Shown: positions 24,090 through 31,402 of the stretch, in pieces | How positions within the stretch are numbered: the first letter of the stretch is position 1 | Layout of the letters: every line of letters starts with the position of its first letter | Source of the DNA: Candidatus Dojkabacteria bacterium | GTDB lineage: Bacteria > Patescibacteriota > Dojkabacteria > SC72 > JAFGCJ01 | DNA: 40,970 nucleotides | NCBI GenBank assembly: GCA_016932785.1 | Contig: JAFGCJ010000003.1 | Span: forward strand, 1 to 40,970 | Reading direction: 5' to 3' | Made by a program: the position numbers and the translations under genes | Notes under the pieces: model-generated | Databases searched by the model: none | Seen by the model: the letters and a program-made list of their open reading frames with translations, nothing else | Told to the model about the DNA's origin: nothing

Positions 24090-24536
24090 CTATACTGACT
24101 TCTTTATACTGACTGAATCAGAAACTATTTCCAGAATTTTACTGGAGAGAGAAGACAAATCTTTCGTCTTCACTTTTTTTCCAAAATCAGTATAGAAATA
24201 CTCGTGGTATTTATTAGAATACTTAATGTTTACGGAATTAAGAAGATTAAAATCTCTTTTGTTAAGAGCAGGAAATGAATACTCCAATTTTGAATATTTA
24301 TATAACTGCTCAAGATCATGACCAAACTCTTTCAACTTTTTTTCATCTTTTATACCAAATTCCCAGAGATACACCTTAAAAGCAAGCTCGATTGAATGAC
24401 AATACAAGTACTGAATAACCGAAAGATGACCTGCTTTACCTAATCTTAGAAATTCTGCTGAGCTATAAAATCCTCTTGCCCTCTTTAGCATCCCCTTACT
24501 GGAAATTCTCCCAAGTGTATAAATAACAGCTCCCAT
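24090..24536 (-). CDS. HEPN-like domain protein
   Basis: KRARGFYSSAEFLRLGKAGHLSVIQYLYCHSIELAFKVYLWEFGIKDEKKLKEFGHDLEQLYKYSKL. Start trimmed to the internal Met at 24536, because the longer ORF runs into repeat B. Confidence 0.55.
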   Translation of the reverse strand: MGAVIYTLGRISSKGMLKRARGFYSSAEFLRLGKAGHLSVIQYLYCHSIELAFKVYLWEFGIKDEKKLKEFGHDLEQLYKYSKLEYSFPALNKRDFNLLNSVNIKYSNKYHEYFYTDFGKKVKTKDLSSLSSKILEIVSDSVSIKKSV

Positions 24537-24554
24537 CTGAAAGTGTTTCTGATT

Positions 24555-24700
24555 AAAAAATGGGCGCAGGTGGACGATGTTGGAAAGTTTTTTAAATTCA
24601 ATATTTGTACTGTTATACCAGTGTTTCAAAGCAATCATATGAGACCATGTACTATAGGATAGTGGCATAAATTGGGATAAGTAGCCACTTTATAATATCC
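24555..24700 (+). repeat. Repeat B: att-like copy plus diverged element end
   Basis: TGGGCGCAGGTGGACGATGTTGGAAA at 24561-24586, aligned to repeat A without gaps in reading frame over about 33 codons. Confidence 0.75.
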
Positions 24701-24721
24701 AGTTCTGATATAATTTGTTTA

Positions 24722-25489
24722 ATGGGAAAAGACTCCAAAATTAAAGTAATTGTCGAGAAATTCTCCAAGTTGGCAACGAGCCAGTTTATGGTTGGAATTA
24801 TCCTAGGAGCTCTATCTTCTATTCTTGTCAACTTTTTCACGGTACAATATGAGAAATATACTTCCTTTTCCTCATACAGAAATGCTCTAGTATCAGAGAT
24901 CAACTCAAACCTTGAAATTATTAACAAAGGTGATAATGAGGAACTAACATTCCGAGGCAATTTTCTAGATGATACATGGCACGCCGGTCTTCAAACTGGT
25001 CAGGTATATCTCCTCGAAGACAATACAATATTAGCATTACAGGATTTATATTCCGAAATAGGTAGAGAAAACGACTTCAGGCAAATTCAAAACGAAAACG
25101 TATGGGGGATGTTCTTTGATGGATTTAAAGATGCTGGACATGTCACCTACTATGAAGAAGCTCTGGATAGTAAGAAATTATCTCCAACTGAACAAGAAGA
25201 ATACAAAGAAAAACTTTATCTGTATGACGAGGAATCTGATATAACCTTACGAACGATTGATGAAGCAAACAATGCTTTTCTAGGTCACTACAGTTCGAAT
25301 AATACTCTTCTAGAAGAAAAGCTTAAAGCCACCAAAAGAATCATCCTAGATGACAGAAGAACCGAAATTAGTATTCTGAAAATTATTGTATTACCTATCC
25401 TAATTCTTATTTTAACGGCATTTACAATATTAATAGCAAGGGCTTCTCTCACAATACTAAGACATAAAAATGCAAATCAAGTAATTTAG
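24722..25489 (+). CDS. Hypothetical protein with two TM segments
   Basis: 255 aa, hydrophobic FMVGIILGALSSILVNFF and IIVLPILILILTAFTILIA; TATAAT 7 nt before the ATG. Confidence 0.65.
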   Translation: MGKDSKIKVIVEKFSKLATSQFMVGIILGALSSILVNFFTVQYEKYTSFSSYRNALVSEINSNLEIINKGDNEELTFRGNFLDDTWHAGLQTGQVYLLEDNTILALQDLYSEIGRENDFRQIQNENVWGMFFDGFKDAGHVTYYEEALDSKKLSPTEQEEYKEKLYLYDEESDITLRTIDEANNAFLGHYSSNNTLLEEKLKATKRIILDDRRTEISILKIIVLPILILILTAFTILIARASLTILRHKNANQVI

Positions 25490-25517
25490 GTGACGTCACT
25501 CTTCAGTCACAGGAAAT

Positions 25518-26150
25518 CTAATAAATACTATCCCCATCATTGGACTTAAGGCCATCCTTAAATGCCTTTAGCCAGACCTTATCTTTTTCCTTGAAAATCT
25601 TCTCTCTCCAGAAATTTAATAACTCGACAAAATCCTCAAAATAATCCTTGTAAGCCATTCCTAAACGTCCGTCCTTTAGCTGCCCAATGGCAATTGACCC
25701 TTCACCAACAGTATCTCTAGCAATGACAGAACCCAGCTTCAGCTCCGTTCTTCCATCAGTCATTAACAGAGCAGGTTTAACAAAGTACTCATGAACAATG
25801 CCACAACGAAACACTGAATATATATCGTTCTTTTTACCAAAAAGAGAAATTAGCATATCATTAAAAAGTCTATACCTAAATGATGGACGATCCATTCGGC
25901 ACAGAAATCTCATGAATCTATCTCTACAAGAATCTCTATCAGTATGGTCTGATAGTATTGGCATCAACTTCCCAAGAAACTCGGTGCCACACATGAGTCC
26001 GAGAGGCACAAGATACTTAGCCTCCGCATCAATCCCTTTCACTAAATCAGCATAGATAATCCCTCCCTCAATACCGTCATAGATAACTCCATCAAAAAAA
26101 TCTTCAACCGACATGTTAAGACACGGTTCTTGATTAATAGTTTTATTCAT
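25518..26150 (-). CDS. Hypothetical protein
   Basis: ORF open to 26213; Met at 26150 (MNKTINQEPCLNMSVEDFF) taken as the more plausible start. Confidence 0.6.
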   Translation of the reverse strand: MNKTINQEPCLNMSVEDFFDGVIYDGIEGGIIYADLVKGIDAEAKYLVPLGLMCGTEFLGKLMPILSDHTDRDSCRDRFMRFLCRMDRPSFRYRLFNDMLISLFGKKNDIYSVFRCGIVHEYFVKPALLMTDGRTELKLGSVIARDTVGEGSIAIGQLKDGRLGMAYKDYFEDFVELLNFWREKIFKEKDKVWLKAFKDGLKSNDGDSIY

Positions 26151-26231
26151 ATTCCCTATAAACCTCAAAATTAATACCTGTAGAAAAATACAAGTCCTAC
26201 AAAGTAAGAACACATTTATTCCTACCTTTTC

Positions 26232-26897
26232 CTAGGACTTTTCATCAGGATCAAAAAGCTGAATTTTCCTTTCAAAAAGCTTAGGAAACGCATCTGGTCT
26301 GTAATCTAGAGGAATACAACCGTTTAACTCAACAAGATAATCCACAACACATTTTTGTTCCTTATTTAAAGAGTTGCTATTTACTCTGTTCCTTACCGCA
26401 CCAGTAATAACATCAGAGATCTGTAATCCCGATATGACATGAGATACACCTTGATCACAAAAATCAAGATCAAAATAAAACTTCTTATCTTTGGGTGCCT
26501 CCTCCTTAACCTTTTTTATAATTTCCTCTCTTCCAAAACTGGAATCATTATCAAAAAGAACATAAAACGGCTCATCTACAAAATTCTCTTCATTGTATAT
26601 TTTCCACACAACTGTACGAATAAGATAATACGCAATATTATATTTATACTTTTCAATTCTATAACATACTGAATGATAAGTAACTTCTTTATCAGCAAGA
26701 GTATCTCCAAGAAGAGCAATATATGACTCATAATTCTTATCGATGTTAGTCCACTTTACTTCTCCAAAAATCTTTGTCTCAATCCGTCTTTTTGTAAATA
26801 ATCTTTCAAATTCCGGGACCTTGTTAAAGGGTACCAAAATACCGCCCAAGACACTTATGCCTTTAGAATCTTTGGATTCATCAAGAAACAAAAACAT
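26232..26897 (-). CDS. DUF3800-like protein
   Basis: N-terminal MFLFLDESKDSKGISVLGGILVPF and KIFGEVKWTNIDKNYESYIALLGDTL resemble DUF3800. Confidence 0.7.
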   Translation of the reverse strand: MFLFLDESKDSKGISVLGGILVPFNKVPEFERLFTKRRIETKIFGEVKWTNIDKNYESYIALLGDTLADKEVTYHSVCYRIEKYKYNIAYYLIRTVVWKIYNEENFVDEPFYVLFDNDSSFGREEIIKKVKEEAPKDKKFYFDLDFCDQGVSHVISGLQISDVITGAVRNRVNSNSLNKEQKCVVDYLVELNGCIPLDYRPDAFPKLFERKIQLFDPDEKS

Positions 26898-27104
26898 TTA
26901 TTCTTGTTCTACTTTCTTCTTTATACTTTCAACTAATAAATACTCTCTTTTGACACCATCTGGAAGATCGTTCTTTGACCTGGGAAAGGGTATCATTATC
27001 TTAACAATCTGAGACTCCAGAAGACCACTCAAATAGTCTTTCTCATTTTTTGTAATCTCTATTTTTCGTATTTTTTCTTCTTTACCGCCAGAATCTTTTT
27101 TCAT
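26898..27104 (-). CDS. Small charged hypothetical protein, directly upstream of the DUF3800-like gene
   Basis: 68 aa; its stop codon abuts the next ATG. Confidence 0.5.
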   Translation of the reverse strand: MKKDSGGKEEKIRKIEITKNEKDYLSGLLESQIVKIMIPFPRSKNDLPDGVKREYLLVESIKKKVEQE

Positions 27105-27284
27105 CTTTATTCAAACTAATAATTTATTACACCACAGTATCATATTATCACAATTTGAAATATTTATACTTAATCAAGAATTTTATTCTCAATTTCGGCT
27201 GTCTATGGGGTGCCCTGTACAAAGAAACGTTAAGGCTGAACTCAGTGTTATAATAAGCACACTTACATTCATCTACAAAACCTC

Positions 27285-27608
27285 ATGCTTAAAAGAGAAT
27301 ATAAAAACACAAGTAAGCACGGCACAGGAGGACAAACTCTTAAATCTCTTTCTAATGAAGTTTTTTTCTCCTTTTTCGATAAAGAAAAAATTGAAAAGGT
27401 TTGTCAGGTCATGTACAAGAAAGCTCTTGATGGTGATATTAGAGCTTGTAAGGACATTCTTAATCGGGCGCTTGGTAAACCTACAGAACAAACCGAATCC
27501 TTTTCGGAAACGACATTCAGAGATGTCACAATCTCCTCGTACCTTGATAAGTTCAAGAAGCTACCACTGGAAGAACAAATCGAAATAGCCGGAAGTCCCG
27601 CATCATAA
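27285..27608 (+). CDS. Hypothetical protein
   Basis: 107 aa; VMYKKALDGDIRACKDILNRALGKPTEQ resembles small DNA-binding/packaging-associated proteins, family not assigned; TATAAT about 30 nt upstream. Confidence 0.55.
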   Translation: MLKREYKNTSKHGTGGQTLKSLSNEVFFSFFDKEKIEKVCQVMYKKALDGDIRACKDILNRALGKPTEQTESFSETTFRDVTISSYLDKFKKLPLEEQIEIAGSPAS

Positions 27609-27641
27609 AAAACTGATTCTGCTATAATTGGTTTAGTAACT

Positions 27642-27691
27642 TAACAGGGCCAAATCACCCACGTTTGCGGTCCTGTTAGCGTGGGTGGTTT
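27642..27691 (+). promoter_or_regulatory. Crossed inverted-repeat leader element (pseudoknot or bistable switch)
   Basis: Stem 1 27642-27651/27669-27678 (10 bp); stem 2 27652-27663/27680-27691 (12 bp); strands interleave A-B-A'-B'. TATAAT at 27623-27628. Confidence 0.7.
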
Positions 27692-27701
27692 CTTAGCAGC
27701 A

Positions 27702-28433
27702 ATGAGGAAAAAGCATCTCAAGATAGAAATAAGACTGGTAGGCTATGATATTACCAAAAGCAAGAAACTTAAAGAGCATATTGATAAAGATTTTATTTCC
27801 CAAATACACGCTCTAGAAGTAACTGATTCCTTTGTTCAGGAAATACTTAAACTAAGGAAAAAACACGATATACCCATTGACGGATACTCCTTTGAGGAAT
27901 ATCAGAAAAACAAAGGTCAACTACTAGATAAAATTGCAGAGCTTACAGCAGATATTCACATCAACTTTCCTAAAAAATTCCTAATAAACGAAACAATTAA
28001 AAACCGTATCCCCGATATCGTTTTAGCTAACTTTATATATGCTCCAGGACAGGCCATTTATATTGAGTCAAAAGGATTACCCCTCCCGACTCAAAGATCT
28101 AGGTCACGTTACAATGTAAAAATTATCATCGAGAAGAGAGTAAGCCCATATCAAATACAAAAGTTTATAAAAGAAAACAGTGAAATTATAAGATCAGCAA
28201 TAGAAAATAGCATCCCCGACACTCCAAATCTTTTTATATCTGAACGAGATTATAAGATAATAGATCTAAGGGACAACAAAAAGAAAAAATTTCGTGAAAT
28301 AGCGGAGGAACTAGATAATTCCCATCCCGACCCTAAAACGTATAAAGGTGATACCAATGAGGATTCCACGAAAACAGCCTACCACGATGCGAAGAAACGA
28401 TTGAAAAATATTATTCAAAAAGAAAAAACGTAA
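27702..28433 (+). CDS. Hypothetical protein
   Basis: ORF open from 27681; ATG at 27702 (MRKKHLKIEIRLVGYD) preferred. Confidence 0.65.
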   Translation: MRKKHLKIEIRLVGYDITKSKKLKEHIDKDFISQIHALEVTDSFVQEILKLRKKHDIPIDGYSFEEYQKNKGQLLDKIAELTADIHINFPKKFLINETIKNRIPDIVLANFIYAPGQAIYIESKGLPLPTQRSRSRYNVKIIIEKRVSPYQIQKFIKENSEIIRSAIENSIPDTPNLFISERDYKIIDLRDNKKKKFREIAEELDNSHPDPKTYKGDTNEDSTKTAYHDAKKRLKNIIQKEKT

Positions 28434-28462
28434 GAAAATGTCAATGTAAGTTTTCTTACGTT
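28427..28462. terminator. Terminator-like hairpin
   Basis: AACGTAAGAAAA (28427-28438) / TTTTCTTACGTT (28451-28462), 12 bp perfect. Confidence 0.55.
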
Positions 28463-28496
28463 GACTCATAGTCACAGACATCCTATTCCTTTCGTG

Positions 28497-28534
28497 AAAA
28501 AATAGAACTGAGTATAAATTTGGTTCTATTTTTT
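28497..28534 (+). promoter_or_regulatory. Hairpin ending directly at a start codon
   Basis: AAAAAATAGAAC (28497-28508) / GTTCTATTTTTT (28523-28534), then ATG at 28535. Confidence 0.55.
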
Positions 28535-28855
28535 ATGAACGAATCTCTAGCAAACCTCAATCGATATCTTAATGGGAAATTTGGAAGATCACCGAATTTT
28601 AGACTATCTTCCATCTATAGGAATCTATTGAAAGATAGCCGAACAAGTTCCTTCGGCGACTTTCCAGTACTTGCATACCTGGTCAGTTTCGCAAATGCAA
28701 ATAGTCGAAACTTTTCCAGAAATGAAATACTTCACGCCCTTAACCAGTCTCAGGAACTTTCCAAACTCCGAAAGAAGATCAAAACCGTCCTTCTAGACCA
28801 GCTACAGAGCTATCAACAGAACGATCCAAACATATCAACAATTCCTCTCAAGTAA
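28535..28855 (+). CDS. Hypothetical protein
   Basis: ORF open from 28520; ATG at 28535 (MNESLANLNRYLNGKFG). Confidence 0.5.
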   Translation: MNESLANLNRYLNGKFGRSPNFRLSSIYRNLLKDSRTSSFGDFPVLAYLVSFANANSRNFSRNEILHALNQSQELSKLRKKIKTVLLDQLQSYQQNDPNISTIPLK

Positions 28856-29037
28856 TGAAACAACAAAACAGGACCACAAACACATCAAAACAAAAGAGTC
28901 ACAAAATTCAAGAGTTTCATTCCTCTCCTGAAACCCAAAAAAATCTCGAACTTTTTTGCGACGTACTCATTTCCCAATTCAAAAGGTTAGAAAAAAACGG
29001 CCTAACTTTTAATAAGTCGCCGAATGATCCCTCATAG
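28855..29037 (+). CDS. Small hypothetical protein
   Basis: 60 aa, one-base overlap with the preceding stop (TAATGA). Confidence 0.4.
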   Translation: MKQQNRTTNTSKQKSHKIQEFHSSPETQKNLELFCDVLISQFKRLEKNGLTFNKSPNDPS

Positions 29038-29080
29038 AAATCAAAAACAAGCGGCCCCCACCAGAATCAGAGGACCGCCT

Positions 29081-29115
29081 ATACAAAACAACAACTGCCG
29101 TTTTGTATTTAATTT
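29081..29115 (+). terminator. Terminator-like hairpin
   Basis: ATACAAAAC (29081-29089) / GTTTTGTAT (29100-29108), then TTTAATTT. Confidence 0.5.
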
Positions 29116-29128
29116 ATTATATCACAGC

Positions 29129-29485
29129 ATGTTAGTAGAAGAATTTAGCATAGACGACATAGATGTAAAGATCTGGATTAATTCGAAGGGATTCATGCTC
29201 GCTCAGGCTTCAGTAACATACTTCGGTCTTGTTCAGGTTCATGGATACAGGGTAATGCAATCCAAACATGAAGAAGATATTTTTGTCGACCCACCGAGAA
29301 TACCTGTTACTTGTAAACCATCTGTTTACATAACAAACCCCGTTATATGGAAAGATGTTGTTGAGAAAATAAAGATGTCATACTGGCAAGTGGTCGATCA
29401 AAACAAAGCAAACGATCAGAAACAAACTGATGAGCTGACAGACAAAGACTATGAAGAAATCGAAAAAATGCAAAGAAAGAAGTAG
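29129..29485 (+). CDS. SpoVG-like protein
   Basis: VKIWINSKGFMLAQASVTYFGLVQVHGYRVMQSKHEEDIFVDPPRI resembles the SpoVG fold pattern; weak match by eye. Confidence 0.45.
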   Translation: MLVEEFSIDDIDVKIWINSKGFMLAQASVTYFGLVQVHGYRVMQSKHEEDIFVDPPRIPVTCKPSVYITNPVIWKDVVEKIKMSYWQVVDQNKANDQKQTDELTDKDYEEIEKMQRKK

Positions 29486-29551
29486 TTACAGTAACAATAT
29501 ATTAATAAATATATTTACTATATATGTGCTTATAAGATGTAACTATATCTA

Positions 29552-29580
29552 TTGATATAGAACCTTTATATAAATATAAT
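29552..29580 (+). promoter_or_regulatory. Promoter for the recombinase leader
   Basis: TTGATA (29552-29557)-N17-TATAAT (29575-29580). Confidence 0.75.
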
Positions 29581-29586
29581 GAAATT

Positions 29587-29670
29587 GGAGTGCTACAACA
29601 AGAAGAACGTATTTAAATAGGCGTCCCCGCTGCAGAATACGTTCTGTAGCACTCCAGGGGGCGCCTATTT
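29587..29670 (+). promoter_or_regulatory. Crossed inverted-repeat leader before the serine recombinase
   Basis: Stem A: 29587-29596/29646-29655 plus 29604-29613/29636-29645 (20 bp); stem B: 29615-29628/29657-29670 (14 bp). Interleaved; begins at the predicted start site. Confidence 0.85.
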
Positions 29671-29690
29671 AGTTGTAAAAAGTATTAAAT

Positions 29691-31244
29691 ATGAAATATC
29701 TCGCATATTGCAGAAAAAGCTCAGAAAGCTCCGAGGCTCAAGCTCTCTCACTACCAGCTCAGGAACGAGAAATGAAAGAGCTCGCAATACGTGAAAACCT
29801 TGGTCTAAAGGCCATTCTTCAAGAAAGTAAGTCGGCAAGGATACCAGGAAAAAGACCCGTATTTACAAAAATGCTAGAAGAAATTCGAAGTGGCTCAGCT
29901 CAAGGGATTCTTTGTTGGCATGTAAACAGGCTTGCACGAAACTGGAAGGACGCCGGAGAACTTATGCAAATGCTTACTGACAACATCCTCAAAGAAATCA
30001 TTACACCAGAAAGAAGAATTACAAGTAGCAATACGAACGATATCCTTCTAGGCGTAGAGTTCGGACAGTCCTCGCAATACTCGAAGGAGCTAAGTCAAAA
30101 CGTTAAAAGAGGAATCAGAGAAAAGATAGCCAGAGGCCAATTCTGTGGAAGAGCCCCATACTTCTACATCAACACAGGCACAAGCAAAATGAACAAAAAC
30201 ATCGGACCCGATCCTAAAACCGCACACTACTACGAAGAATGGATCGACTTCGTAATAAAAACAAAAGCTAGCTACAGAAAAGCAACCAAGTGGCTAAATG
30301 ACAAGGGATTAAGAACCCGAAAAGGAAAAAAATTTCTAAAGAGCACAGTACAGAAAATGCTCAACAACAGCACCTACTGTGGAATACAGCGATTTGGCAA
30401 CTTTCCAGAGAACCACGGAACTTGGAAGCCACTCATCAGCAAGAAAAAATTCCAAGAGCTTCAGGAGATACTTGGTGAAAAGAGAAAACCAAGATTTTAC
30501 TCACACACAAAAGGCTACAAAGGCCTAATGAAATGCGCTCACTGCGGTTGTGCAATAACAAGTACACACAAGATCAAGAATGGAAAAAGCTACATATACT
30601 ACCACTGCACAGGAAGACGAGGTAAGTGTCCACAACCTTACATAACTGAGGAAGAGCTTGAAAATCAGATATTTGAGAACATAACACAAATCGAAATTGA
30701 CAAAGAGACTCTCGATTACTGCATGAAATTAATCAAGGAAAAAGTTGCGGACGAAAACGATAGCTATGAAAAAAGGCGCTCTGATACCAATAAAGAACTT
30801 ACCAAAATCCAAAATATGCTAAACGAACTCCTTGATATGAGACTTAAAAAGGAAATGTCACAAGATGATTATGAGACAAAGAAACAAGAACTAATGGACA
30901 GCAAGGAAGAAATAGCATCAAAACAAAACGACAACGAGTTCAACCAAGAGCGATGGATAGAGAACTTAGAGAGTTTCATCAACACCTGTTTCAAGATCGA
31001 AAAAATATTTAATCAGGGTACTATCGACGAGCGGTCAGAACTGGTAAAGGCCGTCGGTCAGAACCTCACACTAGAAGACGGAAGACTAAACTGGACCTTT
31101 AAGAAACCTTGGTCTTACATGCTAATCGAGCAACCAGAAGAATTTGAAGACATGAACTCTGAAGAAAAGCGGACACTATGGTGGGCGCAGGTGGACTCGA
31201 ACCACCGACCCCGGCTTTATAAGAACCGTGCTCTAACCGGCTGA
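29691..31244 (+). CDS. Large serine recombinase (resolvase + recombinase + zinc ribbon)
   Basis: YLAYCRKSSESSEAQALSLPAQE, CWHVNRLARNWKDAGEL, zinc ribbon CAHCGCAITSTHKIKNGKSYIYYHCTGRRGKCPQPYI; last residues WAQVDSNHRPRLYKNRALTG are antisense to the tRNA. Confidence 0.93.
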   Translation: MKYLAYCRKSSESSEAQALSLPAQEREMKELAIRENLGLKAILQESKSARIPGKRPVFTKMLEEIRSGSAQGILCWHVNRLARNWKDAGELMQMLTDNILKEIITPERRITSSNTNDILLGVEFGQSSQYSKELSQNVKRGIREKIARGQFCGRAPYFYINTGTSKMNKNIGPDPKTAHYYEEWIDFVIKTKASYRKATKWLNDKGLRTRKGKKFLKSTVQKMLNNSTYCGIQRFGNFPENHGTWKPLISKKKFQELQEILGEKRKPRFYSHTKGYKGLMKCAHCGCAITSTHKIKNGKSYIYYHCTGRRGKCPQPYITEEELENQIFENITQIEIDKETLDYCMKLIKEKVADENDSYEKRRSDTNKELTKIQNMLNELLDMRLKKEMSQDDYETKKQELMDSKEEIASKQNDNEFNQERWIENLESFINTCFKIEKIFNQGTIDERSELVKAVGQNLTLEDGRLNWTFKKPWSYMLIEQPEEFEDMNSEEKRTLWWAQVDSNHRPRLYKNRALTG

Positions 31245-31255
31245 GCTATGCGCCC
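31179..31255 (-). tRNA. tRNA-Ile(TAT)
   Basis: Minus: GGGCGCATAGCTCAGCCGGTTAGAGCACGGTTCTTATAAAGCCGGGGTCGGTGGTTCGAGTCCACCTGCGCCCACCA; anticodon loop CTTATAA; CCA encoded. Confidence 0.93.
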
Positions 31256-31402
31256 TATCAACCAAACTAGTCGCTATTGTACAACATAGCCTAACAAAAC
31301 TTAAGCGGTTTCAGTCCCAAGCACTCACTCCTATAGGCCGAAAAAAAACACTCCAAAACAACAAAACTTCTGTTACAACAAGGAAAAACCAGTCCTAAGG
31401 AC

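Larger units (their letters stand above)
24561..31196. mobile_element. Putative tRNA-Ile(UAU)-integrated element with a serine recombinase
   Basis: Direct 15-nt repeat TGGGCGCAGGTGGAC at 24561 and 31182 (the latter in the tRNA 3' end), serine recombinase next to the tRNA, accessory genes between. Confidence 0.6.

Noticed and set aside
24537-24668. N-terminal extension of the HEPN-like ORF
   Set aside because: This part is the antisense of repeat B; the internal Met at 24536 is a better start.
22022-24700. Recurring TACTATAGG motif (near 9300, 23116, 23231, 24650)
   Set aside because: Short AT-rich string that overlaps -10-like sequence; too little information to call an element, and the A/B copies are explained by the shared repeat.
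29587-29670. Integron attC site or CRISPR-like repeat
   Set aside because: No integron core RYYYAAC layout was recognised, no integron integrase and no repeated spacer units; a leader RNA fits better.
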